Source: Prochlorococcus_E sp000760215
GTDB taxonomy: Bacteria; Cyanobacteriota; Cyanobacteriia; PCC-6307; Cyanobiaceae
Strand: one strand, 5' to 3'
Assembly: GCF_047303175.1 (NCBI RefSeq)
Contig: NZ_CP138945.1
Length of the DNA stretch: 64,000 bases
Both the position numbers and the translations under genes were made by a program. The notes beneath the pieces were generated by a model. It was not told the origin of the DNA and did no database searches. It worked only from the letters and a program-made list of their open reading frames with translations. Positions 25,392-33,757 of this stretch are shown here, one piece after another (the first letter of the stretch is position 1; each line of letters starts with the position of its first letter).

Positions 25392-25783
25392 AAAAATGCA
25401 GTAGGGCTAGCTTGGTAAATCCTCTAACGAGAAATTTAGAATTAGGTATTTGCTGATTGGTAACCCCTCAATTAACCAAAAAATCCAAACCTAAAAATTA
25501 GGAAGTGAAAATAATTCTTCGGATAGGGCTAGCAAAAATCAGCTGGCTGAGACTTAGTCGAACATTAAGAAAAGTTCGATCAGTTTCTCCACAGAAAAAA
25601 GCAAAAGCCTGTCTCTGCTTACCAAGAATCAAACGCAATCGCTTGAAGTGCGGCGTTTTCTAGAGGCCCGGCTAGCATTCGGGCATTGATAAACACTGCA
25701 ATTTAATAGAATACACTAAAGCGCTCCTTAAAAGTTCCTCTTTTTGCTGCCAGACTATATAAAGAAAGTGATTTAATTTGAAA
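25392..25783. promoter_or_regulatory. Divergent promoter/leader region of rplC and ndhN
   Basis: This 392-bp gap holds no gene that I can support. It must contain the promoter of the ribosomal superoperon (minus) and of ndhN (plus). Visible structure: TAGGGCTAGC twice (25402-25411 and 25524-25533), an inverted repeat TCGAAC/GTTCGA (25558-25563, 25574-25579) and a GC-rich hairpin GCCCG/CGGGC (25666-25670, 25680-25684). I could not place -10/-35 boxes with confidence. Confidence 0.5.
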
Positions 25784-26242
25784 ATGCCTCTATTACTATC
25801 TGGTAAGAAATTTCGCAATGATCTTGAGGCTGAAGGTTGTCTTGCAATAAATGCACCATTAGAGGGTGGTTCCGAAACCAGACTATTAAGACGCCTTAAA
25901 GCTTCTGGATATAGGACTCAAATCATGTCTGTTAGAGGATTTGGCGACCCAGAAGTATTTCTATTAAACCTTCATGGGATTCGACCGCCTCATTTGGGTC
26001 ATCAAAATATAGGCAGAAATGGAGCCGTAGGAGAAGTGCAACAAGTCATACCTCAAGTTAATGAATTACTTGCAGAAAACAAAAATGTGGTTTTGTGGTT
26101 ACTCGAAGGGCAAGTCTTATCACGCTCCGAATTGCTCTCTCTATGTAATGTATGTGAAAACGAACCAAGGCTGAAAATAGTTGTCGAAATGGGTGGTTCC
26201 CGAGCACTTAAATGGCAATCCATGAGAAGCTTCCTCCAATAA
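25784..26242 (+). CDS. ndhN: NDH-1 subunit N
   Basis: A 152-residue cyanobacterial/plastid NDH-1 subunit with no bacterial complex I counterpart: MPLLLSGKKFRNDLEAEGCLAI, GSETRLLRRLKASGYRT and GIRPPHLGHQNIGRNGAVGEV. It belongs to the peripheral part of NDH-1, used in cyclic electron flow and respiration. The frame opens at a TTG (25778); I chose the ATG two codons later. It overlaps ldpA by 31 bp. Confidence 0.95.
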   Translation: MPLLLSGKKFRNDLEAEGCLAINAPLEGGSETRLLRRLKASGYRTQIMSVRGFGDPEVFLLNLHGIRPPHLGHQNIGRNGAVGEVQQVIPQVNELLAENKNVVLWLLEGQVLSRSELLSLCNVCENEPRLKIVVEMGGSRALKWQSMRSFLQ

Positions 26243-27288
26243 AATGCGTTAAAAGTCTTTTGGATCAAGTGAATTGTTCCAATGAAATTGCCTTACACAG
26301 AGGTACTTGGGTAAAGCTAATTTGTGGTGCCAGTAATGAAGATCTACCTTCTATTACTGATTTATGTGCTATTTACGCAGCAGCAGGGGTCCACTGTGTA
26401 GATGTATCCGCTGATATAGCCGTTGCCACTGCTGCAAGAGAAGGACTTCAATGGGCTGCCTCTAATCTAGGGAAAAATCCTTGGTTAATGATTTCCGTAA
26501 GCGATGGAAAAGATATTCATTTTAGAAAAGCTTATTTTGATCCCAAAAAATGCCCAGAAAAATGTTCTAAGCCCTGTTTAAAAGTTTGCCCTGCTGATGC
26601 AATTAGTGAAAATATGGGTGTTCTTAAAAATCGATGTTATGGATGTGGTCGTTGCTTACCAGTATGTCCACTAGAAATAATCAAGGAAGAGAATAATTTC
26701 CTGAAAATTGAAGATTTTGGAATAGTTATTCAGCAAATCAAACCAGATGCAATTGAAATTCATACTGCTCCTGGTCGAATACAGGAATTTACAAATTCTG
26801 TAAGAGAAATAGTTGATTCTAAAGTTGAGTTAAAAAGAATTGCTATTAGTTGTGGACTGGAAGGTCATGGAATCACTAAAGATGAATTATCAAAAGAACT
26901 CTGGTCTCGCTATCAATGTTTACGTCATTACAAGCAAAAACTTATTTGGCAACTGGATGGTCGACCAATGAGTGGAGATTTAGGATTGGGGACTGCAAAA
27001 GCAGCAGTATTGCTATTAGAAAAAATGCAATCGATCGTTCCACCTGGTCCTCTTCAGCTTGCTGGCGGAACGAATGAAAAAACTATTCATTACTTAACAA
27101 AAAATCACTGCGTAGCAGGAGTTGCATTTGGTGGAATGGCTAGAAAATTAATACAACCTTTCTTAATAGAAGCAAAAAAGCAAAATAAAAAACTAATCGA
27201 CAATCCAAAAGAATTCCATAGAGCCCTCAAACTGGCGAGATTCCTTATCCAACCATGGTTGGATAAGGAATCTCAGGTAAGTGATTAA
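26212..27288 (+). CDS. ldpA: LdpA, iron-sulfur protein of circadian light input
   Basis: A 358-residue protein with two 4Fe-4S ferredoxin-type clusters: CPEKCSKPCLKVCP and CYGCGRCLPVCP (about residues 117-160). In Synechococcus elongatus, LdpA senses redox state and adjusts the circadian period; Prochlorococcus has only kaiB and kaiC, so the role here may differ. The C-terminal half has a conserved LAGGTNEKTIHYL segment. It overlaps ndhN and is co-transcribed with it. Its last codons lie within a perfect 38-bp palindrome. Confidence 0.9.
   Translation: MAIHEKLPPIKCVKSLLDQVNCSNEIALHRGTWVKLICGASNEDLPSITDLCAIYAAAGVHCVDVSADIAVATAAREGLQWAASNLGKNPWLMISVSDGKDIHFRKAYFDPKKCPEKCSKPCLKVCPADAISENMGVLKNRCYGCGRCLPVCPLEIIKEENNFLKIEDFGIVIQQIKPDAIEIHTAPGRIQEFTNSVREIVDSKVELKRIAISCGLEGHGITKDELSKELWSRYQCLRHYKQKLIWQLDGRPMSGDLGLGTAKAAVLLLEKMQSIVPPGPLQLAGGTNEKTIHYLTKNHCVAGVAFGGMARKLIQPFLIEAKKQNKKLIDNPKEFHRALKLARFLIQPWLDKESQVSD
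27237..27274. repeat. Perfect 38-bp palindrome at the 3' end of ldpA
   Basis: The left arm (27237-27255, starting GAGATTCC) is the exact reverse complement of the right arm (27256-27274, ending GGAATCTC), with no spacer, centred on CCATGG. It lies within codons for RFLIQPWLDKES near the end of ldpA. No T-run follows, so it is not a classical terminator. In mRNA it would form a hairpin of up to about 17 bp. Confidence 0.9.
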
Positions 27289-27435
27289 CACATTAAAGAG
27301 CCTCAAAACTGCTTAAAAAGATTGATCTGAACAATGTGAATCACAATCCTTGAAGTCGTGAGATGAACTTCGTTAGTCCACAATGTGCAATTATTTTGTA
27401 TAAGTAAAGAGTCCTTTCTAAGGACGCAACCTCAA

Positions 27436-27507
27436 TGGGGCGTCGCCAAGCGGTAAGGCACCGGGTTTTGGTCTCGGCATTCCTAGGTTCGAATCCTAGC
27501 GCCCCAG
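27436..27507 (+). tRNA. trnQ-UUG: tRNA-Gln(UUG)
   Basis: A 72-nt cloverleaf: acceptor TGGGGCG pairs with CGCCCCA before discriminator G, the anticodon loop is TTTTGGT with TTG, and the T-arm is CTAGGTTCGAATCCTAG. The unusual U1-A72 pair is typical of bacterial tRNA-Gln. CCA is not encoded. Confidence 0.96.
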
Positions 27508-27522
27508 TTTTAAAATCATTTC

Positions 27523-28293
27523 GTGAAAACAAAGCCAATTATAGTTTTCGACTTTGATGGAGTCATCATTGACGGTATTGTTGAATACTGGAGCAGCTCT
27601 AGACAAGCTTGTTTAGATTTAATAAAAAAAGAGCCTAATACTAAAGACTTACCTATAGAAGTACCTGATGCTTTTAAACAACTACGGCCTTGGGTAAAAG
27701 ATGGTTGGGAAATGGTTCTTTTAGCAGCAGAGTTGATAAGAACAGGGATTGATCTCAATAATCCAATAAAATTTGCAGCTGCATATGAGGAGAATTGTCA
27801 AAAAGCTCTCCAAAGCTGGGGATGGGAACAAGAGCAATTGCAACTCGCACTAGATAATGTCCGACATCGAGCTATTAGTACTAACAGAGCAGAGTGGTTA
27901 AAGAGTCACAAACCATTTTCAGGAGTAGTGGAAAGACTTAATCGATTCAAGTACGAGAACACAGATTGGGCAGTATTAACTACTAAAAGTGCTGAATTTA
28001 CATCCGAGTTACTAACCAGTTTAAATCTTTATCCCACATTTTTATATGGTCACGAATCAGGCAAAAAAGCTGACATATTACTGAAAATTTCTAAAAATCG
28101 TTTAATTAAAGGATTTATAGAAGATCGCAAAGCTACTCTGCAGACAGTATTAAATACACCTGGATTAAGCACAATCCCCTGTTATCTTGCGAGCTGGGGT
28201 TATCTCAAGCCTAACGATCACAAAAATATTCCCTTAGGAATTCGTTTATTAAAACCAGAAGATTTAATGTCCCCATTAGCAGAATGGCCTTGA
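27523..28293 (+). CDS. HAD superfamily hydrolase
   Basis: The 256-residue protein begins with the HAD nucleophile motif, FDFDGVIIDGIVEYW, and later has VLTTKS (motif II Thr) and GFIEDRKATL (motif III/IV region). It is a probable phosphatase with unknown substrate, conserved in cyanobacteria. The start codon is GTG, 15 bp after tRNA-Gln. Its stop codon overlaps the recA -35 region. Confidence 0.78.
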   Translation: MKTKPIIVFDFDGVIIDGIVEYWSSSRQACLDLIKKEPNTKDLPIEVPDAFKQLRPWVKDGWEMVLLAAELIRTGIDLNNPIKFAAAYEENCQKALQSWGWEQEQLQLALDNVRHRAISTNRAEWLKSHKPFSGVVERLNRFKYENTDWAVLTTKSAEFTSELLTSLNLYPTFLYGHESGKKADILLKISKNRLIKGFIEDRKATLQTVLNTPGLSTIPCYLASWGYLKPNDHKNIPLGIRLLKPEDLMSPLAEWP

Positions 28294-28317
28294 CTCCTTG
28301 GCGTACGTGTGTACTAA
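28290..28317 (+). promoter_or_regulatory. recA promoter with LexA (SOS) box
   Basis: CGTACGTGTGTACT at 28302-28315 fits the cyanobacterial LexA box RGTAC-N3-D-GTWC-B at every position but the first. It lies between a -35-like TTGACT (28290-28295) and overlaps a -10-like TACTAA (28312-28317), spacing 16 bp. A repressor bound here would block RNA polymerase. The box starts 98 bp upstream of the recA ATG. Confidence 0.8.
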
Positions 28318-28399
28318 TAGCAAAAGAAGTGCCTGCTCTTGATTTTTAATCCATTCGAACTTGCAGCAACTTTCCCTTTAACTCACACAAATAATCAAA

Positions 28400-29539
28400 A
28401 TGTCAGTCGAAATCAAGCCAGGTCAATCATTAGCTTCATCCAATAATCCAAATAAGACACAATCTGGAGAACGAGAGAAAGCACTCAGCCTTGTACTAGG
28501 ACAAATAGAAAGGAATTTTGGTAAGGGCTCAATCATGCGACTGGGAGATGCCTCCAAAATGCGCGTGGAAACAATCTCAACGGGAGCACTAACCCTTGAC
28601 CTTGCACTAGGCGGAGGTTACCCAAAGGGAAGAGTCGTAGAAGTATATGGGCCAGAAAGCTCAGGCAAAACAACACTCACATTGCACGCAATCGCAGAAG
28701 TACAGAAACGTGGCGGAGTGGCAGCCTTCGTAGACGCAGAGCATGCACTAGATCCTGTTTATGCTGCCTCTCTAGGTGTTGACATTGAGAATCTCCTTGT
28801 ATCACAACCAGATACAGGAGAGATGGCTTTGGAAATTGTAGATCAACTAATTCGATCCTCAGCTGTCGATCTTGTTGTTGTTGACTCTGTTGCCGCACTG
28901 ACTCCTCGATCAGAAATCGAAGGGGAAATGGGAGATCATGCAGTAGGCAGCCAAGCGAGATTAATGAGTCAAGCAATGCGAAAGATTACTGGTAATATTG
29001 GAAAATCAGGATGCACAGTAATCTTTCTAAATCAATTACGTCTTAAGATAGGTGTGACATACGGCAATCCCGAGACAACTACAGGTGGAAATGCTCTTAA
29101 GTTTTATGCCTCAGTTCGCCTCGACATACGTAGAATTCAAACCCTTAAACGGGGGACAGAGGAGTATGGAATACGTGCAAAAGTAAAAGTTGCAAAGAAC
29201 AAGATTGCGCCTCCATTTCGAATTGCAGAATTTGATATTCTTTTTGGAAAGGGAATCAGCACATTAGGATGTCTGCTTGATATGGCAGAAGAAACAAATA
29301 TTGTCACTCGCAAAGGCGCTTGGTATAGCTATGAAGGAGATAACATTGGTCAAGGCCGAGACAATACAATTATTTGGCTTGAAGAAAATGCAGAAGCAAA
29401 AGATAAAATAGAAAGATTAGTCCGCCAAAAGCTAACTGAAGGGTCTGAGGTTAGCGCTAATTCAATGCGACCTTTAGCAACAGCAGCCCGTGCAACAAGC
29501 ACAACCCCTGTAATGAGAAAAGCGTCTAATGCTGCTTAA
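28400..29539 (+). CDS. recA: Recombinase RecA
   Basis: A 379-residue RecA. The Walker A is GPESSGKTT, followed by VDAEHALDP and LLVSQPDTGEMALEI, then the L2 region GNALKFYASVRLDIRR. It drives homologous strand exchange and LexA self-cleavage. The N-terminus has a ~20-residue polar extension, and the C-terminus ends in an Ala/Thr/Ser-rich tail. The upstream LexA-like box suggests SOS control. Confidence 0.99.
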   Translation: MSVEIKPGQSLASSNNPNKTQSGEREKALSLVLGQIERNFGKGSIMRLGDASKMRVETISTGALTLDLALGGGYPKGRVVEVYGPESSGKTTLTLHAIAEVQKRGGVAAFVDAEHALDPVYAASLGVDIENLLVSQPDTGEMALEIVDQLIRSSAVDLVVVDSVAALTPRSEIEGEMGDHAVGSQARLMSQAMRKITGNIGKSGCTVIFLNQLRLKIGVTYGNPETTTGGNALKFYASVRLDIRRIQTLKRGTEEYGIRAKVKVAKNKIAPPFRIAEFDILFGKGISTLGCLLDMAEETNIVTRKGAWYSYEGDNIGQGRDNTIIWLEENAEAKDKIERLVRQKLTEGSEVSANSMRPLATAARATSTTPVMRKASNAA

Positions 29540-29549
29540 TCAAAATTCA

Positions 29550-29801
29550 TCAACGCAAGTCGGCAGGAATCCACCACCCTGCAGCAGGTCCTAGAATACG
29601 AACAACTACCCATACCAAAACCAAGATACCTATTCCAACCCACCCTCCTTTAATAGTGAGGTCAATAAACTGTTCCCTTTGCCTCTGGGTAATTGGTAGC
29701 CATTCAATAATTCGAGAAGATTCCTCTTCTTTACTCTTCTTTATTGTCTTAACTTTACGTGGTCCAAGATTCTCTTGGGCTCGACGACGAGCTTCTCCCA
29801 T
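29550..29801 (-). CDS. DUF2839 family membrane protein
   Basis: An 83-residue protein: MGEARRRAQENLGPRKVK, then WLPITQRQREQFIDLTIKGGWVGIG and one membrane span ending in WVVVRILGPAAGWW. This pattern fits DUF2839, a cyanobacterial family of unknown function. It is convergent with recA (10 bp apart) and follows the 29852-31282 gene on the same strand by 50 bp. Confidence 0.75.
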   Translation of the reverse strand: MGEARRRAQENLGPRKVKTIKKSKEEESSRIIEWLPITQRQREQFIDLTIKGGWVGIGILVLVWVVVRILGPAAGWWIPADLR

Positions 29802-29851
29802 ATTGATCTCTTAAAGCTAAGAACTAGTCTAGGAAATCACAGGTAAAAAAC

Positions 29852-31282
29852 TCAATCTGGTAAAAGATGATTTACAGGGATCCATGGTTCTAGGGCATAG
29901 AAAACTTTATTTCCCCAAGACCTGGAACGCAAACGTCCATCCAAAATCGCAATTCTTCCGTTGTTTTGCCGAATAGGGAGAACCAAGACGGGCAAGAGCC
30001 TTAATAAGTCGGGTAAAAGTAAATCTCTAAACCAATCCAGACCTTGTTTCTTATATGATTCAACTCTGGCAGCAGTTAGAGGGGATTCCAAACTACTAAT
30101 TGGCAATAAGGCAATGATCAACTGTTCTGGTGGGGGAAGCTTATCAGCAAAGGCAAGCCACCATTCTGAATTACAACAAATCACACCATTAGATGAAGGA
30201 TTAGCAGATTGAAGACTGACTCTTTTACCAAATTCGGCAGCCAGCTGAGAAGTTAATTGCCTCAGCAATTGATTATCATCTAATAAAAGAACTGTTAATC
30301 CTTGCCTACCCAAAACCAGACGCCTACATTGATCCAATAGATGCTCCCCAAAACATTCAGCATTAGGCAAAGGTTGTCTAAAAGGAACAAATAATTTTAC
30401 TGGTTCTTGATGAATGGGGCCTCCTAATTTGACATTGACATCAAGGATCTCTTTAAAAGATTCAAATTCTGCATGGAGTGCTCCATTAAGCATAATAAAT
30501 GAATTATCAATAAAAAGTTGGCGAAGAGTTTGCAATGGTTCCAGGGGTTGCAAGTGCCAAGTCCAATCAAGAAGTTTATGGTCAAGTTCAGCCCAACTAG
30601 CCCATCCTTGAGATGTGGCATCCAAAACAGCACTCCATAATTCAGGAGGCTGTGGAAATATTCCTAATAAATCTCTTAATTCAAGAATGTCTTTAATATC
30701 AACTCTTATAAGTGCATTAGGTCGAATAGCCTCTGAAAAGAATTTCAGACTTAAGCGATCATGTAAATTAATTAGTGAAGATGAAGCGGAAGGATATGCC
30801 CTACTTAAAGAGGTCCAATCAGAAGAATTAACTTTAATAGACATCGCTTCTCTTAAACGAGAACTAAAGCGTTCTGCTTCAAGAATTATCAATTGTTTTG
30901 AACGAAAAAAACCATGGCGATATGCACTAATCCAATCCAGATAATCAAGAACCCAAACTTTGTCATCGATAGGGGGCTCTTTCCCTTCCCAAACAGGAAG
31001 ATTCAAGCCCACTGTTCTTAATCTTGGGATTTCAACTTCAAATAATCTGCGTCTTTGAGTTGGTGTCACTACTAAAACAGCACCACAGCTTTTTAAAGCA
31101 AGCGGAATCAGAACACCAAGCCAATAATCATACTGATTAGCTATTTCAAACTGAAATATTGATTTATCTCTTCGGCGCAAGCTACGTGCCATAAGCCTGC
31201 TCAGAGTTAAATTGTGTGGCCATAGTAAAGAATCTGTCTTTAAAAGATTCTTCAAATAATTATGAGCATATACCTCAATCAT
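29852..31282 (-). CDS. Conserved cyanobacterial protein, possibly helicase-derived
   Basis: A 476-residue protein I cannot name firmly. It has blocks such as AVLVVTPTQRRRLFEVEIPRL and KVWVLDYLDWISAYRHGFFRSKQLIILEAERF that recall a helicase motif Ia/II layout with a degenerate acidic motif (EAER). I see no intact Walker A (GxxxxGKS/T), so ATPase activity is doubtful. The C-terminal ~100 residues include LIIALLPISSLESPLTAARVE. It is divergent from tyrA, with 82 bp between the starts. Confidence 0.5.
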   Translation of the reverse strand: MIEVYAHNYLKNLLKTDSLLWPHNLTLSRLMARSLRRRDKSIFQFEIANQYDYWLGVLIPLALKSCGAVLVVTPTQRRRLFEVEIPRLRTVGLNLPVWEGKEPPIDDKVWVLDYLDWISAYRHGFFRSKQLIILEAERFSSRLREAMSIKVNSSDWTSLSRAYPSASSSLINLHDRLSLKFFSEAIRPNALIRVDIKDILELRDLLGIFPQPPELWSAVLDATSQGWASWAELDHKLLDWTWHLQPLEPLQTLRQLFIDNSFIMLNGALHAEFESFKEILDVNVKLGGPIHQEPVKLFVPFRQPLPNAECFGEHLLDQCRRLVLGRQGLTVLLLDDNQLLRQLTSQLAAEFGKRVSLQSANPSSNGVICCNSEWWLAFADKLPPPEQLIIALLPISSLESPLTAARVESYKKQGLDWFRDLLLPDLLRLLPVLVLPIRQNNGRIAILDGRLRSRSWGNKVFYALEPWIPVNHLLPD

Positions 31283-31364
31283 GTGCTGATATTAACTGAT
31301 CAAGAAAAATTCAGTCCTATATTGAGAAGGATATGCAAACGATGAAGGAGGACTAAGAAAATTA

Positions 31365-32210
31365 ATGAAATTACATCGTGTTGGCATTGTTGGGCTTGGT
31401 CTAATTGGTGGATCAATAGGCTTAGATCTTCAGCAAATGGGCTATGAGGTTTGTGGCTTAGTACACCGAAAGACAACTGAAAAAAGGGCAAAAGAAAGAG
31501 GACTTGCTCAAGTGATAAGTACAGAAGTAAATGTTATTGAAAATTGCTCAATTATCATTCTTGCATTGCCATTATCACAACTGGTGAATCCAGAGCAGAG
31601 TTTAGTTGATGCCCTGCCACGTAATGCTGTTGTTACCGATGTAGGGTCTGTAAAAAAACCAATAATAGATATATGGGAAAAATTACATCCTAATTTCGTT
31701 GCTAGTCATCCCATGACTGGAACAATTGAAACTGGAGTAGAAGCTGGCAAAAACAAATTGTTTAATGGACGTACATGGATAACTACACCAACGAACAGAA
31801 CCCAATTGGAAGCATTAGAAACAATAAAGCAAGTAGCAACTGATCTAGGTAGTCAGTGGGTTACCACAGATCCTGAAACTCATGATCAAGCAGTGGCTTT
31901 AATCTCTCATTTGCCAGTATTTGTTAGTGCTGCATTACTTCAAACTGCTGGAAAAGAAGAAATTAATAAATCAATCACACTAGCAAAAAGAATTGCCTCA
32001 AGTGGCTTCAAAGATACAACGCGCGTGGGAGGTGGTAATCCCGATCTAGGAATGGGAATGGCAATGCACAATAAATCAGCTCTATTGAATGCAATGAAGT
32101 CTTACCGCTCATCATTTGACAAGCTAGAAGCGATTATTCGAAAAGATGAATGGGGCAAATTAAAAGAAGAATTGCTCGAAACTCAAGAAAGTAGACCTGA
32201 TTTTCTTTAA
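31365..32210 (+). CDS. tyrA: Prephenate/arogenate dehydrogenase
   Basis: A 281-residue enzyme of tyrosine synthesis. The NAD(P)-binding motif GIVGLGLIGGSIGLDL is at about residues 7-22, then VTDVGSVK and the substrate-site ASHPMTGTIETGVEAG. Cyanobacterial TyrA usually uses arogenate with NADP. It stands alone and is convergent with the FAD oxidoreductase gene 8 bp away. Confidence 0.93.
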   Translation: MKLHRVGIVGLGLIGGSIGLDLQQMGYEVCGLVHRKTTEKRAKERGLAQVISTEVNVIENCSIIILALPLSQLVNPEQSLVDALPRNAVVTDVGSVKKPIIDIWEKLHPNFVASHPMTGTIETGVEAGKNKLFNGRTWITTPTNRTQLEALETIKQVATDLGSQWVTTDPETHDQAVALISHLPVFVSAALLQTAGKEEINKSITLAKRIASSGFKDTTRVGGGNPDLGMGMAMHNKSALLNAMKSYRSSFDKLEAIIRKDEWGKLKEELLETQESRPDFL

Positions 32211-32218
32211 ACGAAAAA

Positions 32219-33730
32219 TTATTTTATTAAAGTAAATAACCGGCCATGGTCAAAAGCTAACTGTCGGCATGCCATCACAGCAGATTGACTTACTCCTGCT
32301 GTCCCTTCCCCTGGGTAAATGGAATCACCACATAACCATAAACCTTCTAGAGGAGTTCGACTGGATAATCCAAAAGGTCCAAAGGTTGTAGGAGTCTGGC
32401 CCAATCCACCTACAATGCCCTGTGGACGACCTGTCCATTTAGCAAAGCTTCTTGGAGTAGCTAATTCCTTGTGCAGCCAGCTCTGAGAATCAATGGAAAA
32501 TTCAATATTGAGAGTTTCTACAATCTTCTTTAAAGCTAAATGTTTAGATTGTCGATATTGAACTTCATTAAAAGAATTCCAGGATAAAACATCAGTAAAA
32601 GCACTTGCAATAACAGTTGCTTGACCAAAAGGAGCACGACCATCTCCATCATGACTAACAGAAAGAAATAATGAACCTATCTGGTCTACTACCAACTGTA
32701 TATGACCTGAGAAATTATCAGGAAGATTACTTCTATTAATTGCACCAAAAAACACAATGGCACCACTAGGTTTAGGTAGTGTCTCTAAAGTATGCCTATA
32801 ATTCGTAGGTAAATTACTCCAATTGGATATTAAAGTTAAAAGAGATTGAGGAGGAAGAGTAAATATCACATCAGATGTTTGAAATTGTAATGAGACATTT
32901 TTACTCTTTATTACATCAATATTCCAACAATTCCTTTGATAATCTTTCTGCAAGCCAACTACCTTATGTCCTAAATAAACATTCCCTCCATCTCTACGCA
33001 AGCACGCGAGTAAAGAATCACTAAGCTTCTGCATAGATCCTTGAAGATGCCATAAACCCAATGGAGCCTGTGCCATCTGCAAAACCGTTGCACCATACAA
33101 CGCAGATGTTTGATTACTTGGCTTTTGGGAATAAAGTTTTAATTGACAATCAAGAAAGTTTCTTAATCGTTGATCCTGATTACATGAACAAACCCAAAGT
33201 AAATCTTCAATAGATGACAAACTGAAAAGTCCTGTTAAAACATTTATTGACCGGCTGGCAGAAATAAACTGCTTGAAATCCCATAGATTTCTTACAGGCA
33301 AAATAGGCTCTGCGCCAGTAAATGCCCAATTACTACGATGCAATTGACGACATAAAGACCAAAAACGATCACTTCCAGGAAAATGTTTTTTACACTCTTC
33401 TTTCCATTTATATGGATCATGCCAAAGAGAGATTGGTTCATTACCATCACGAAGATCCACAATGCATGCTGGATCTAGAATCTCAGCAACAGGTAAAGGA
33501 CACTTAAGATGCCGGAATATCCGCTCATGAATACCACCTTTTTCAAAACCCGCAACTTGAGTAGCGCCTACATCAAATACATAAGGTCCTCTAGTAAAGG
33601 TTCCTGCGCAACCTCCTGGCTGAATATGTGACTCAAGCAAAGTAACCTTGTAGCCTTCATGTGCTAGTAATGCTCCTGCAGTTAAACCAGCAATTCCTCC
33701 ACCTATGACAATTACTGATTGCTCAATCAT
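32219..33730 (-). CDS. crtD: CrtD-like carotenoid desaturase, FAD-dependent
   Basis: A 503-residue flavoprotein of the phytoene desaturase/CrtISO family: dinucleotide motif VIVIGGGIAGLTAGALLAHEG, then PGGCAGTFTRGPYVFDVGATQ, and the C-terminal FAD motif GLWLCGDSIYPGEGTAGVSQSA. Internal blocks (GGIHERIFRHL, YGATVLQMAQAPLGLWHLQGSM) fit cyanobacterial CrtD, a C-3',4' desaturase of myxol synthesis, better than CrtH. Its substrate in this organism is uncertain. The frame extends to 33763; I chose ATG 33730 (MIEQSVIVIGG). Confidence 0.72.
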   Translation of the reverse strand: MIEQSVIVIGGGIAGLTAGALLAHEGYKVTLLESHIQPGGCAGTFTRGPYVFDVGATQVAGFEKGGIHERIFRHLKCPLPVAEILDPACIVDLRDGNEPISLWHDPYKWKEECKKHFPGSDRFWSLCRQLHRSNWAFTGAEPILPVRNLWDFKQFISASRSINVLTGLFSLSSIEDLLWVCSCNQDQRLRNFLDCQLKLYSQKPSNQTSALYGATVLQMAQAPLGLWHLQGSMQKLSDSLLACLRRDGGNVYLGHKVVGLQKDYQRNCWNIDVIKSKNVSLQFQTSDVIFTLPPQSLLTLISNWSNLPTNYRHTLETLPKPSGAIVFFGAINRSNLPDNFSGHIQLVVDQIGSLFLSVSHDGDGRAPFGQATVIASAFTDVLSWNSFNEVQYRQSKHLALKKIVETLNIEFSIDSQSWLHKELATPRSFAKWTGRPQGIVGGLGQTPTTFGPFGLSSRTPLEGLWLCGDSIYPGEGTAGVSQSAVMACRQLAFDHGRLFTLIK

Positions 33731-33757
33731 ATAAATAGCTATGCGAAGACAAACGAC

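Noticed and set aside
27341..27538. 65-residue minus-strand frame containing GFEPRNAE
   Set aside because: This is the antisense translation of tRNA-Gln; the GFEPR pattern is the well-known false hit of the T-arm.
30615..30944. 109-residue plus-strand frame within the 29852-31282 gene
   Set aside because: The minus-strand frame is 476 residues with protein-like composition; this one has no motif.
32219..33730. crtD-like gene as crtH (carotene isomerase)
   Set aside because: The GGIHERIF and QLKLYSQ blocks fit CrtD-type better than CrtISO, but I kept confidence moderate.
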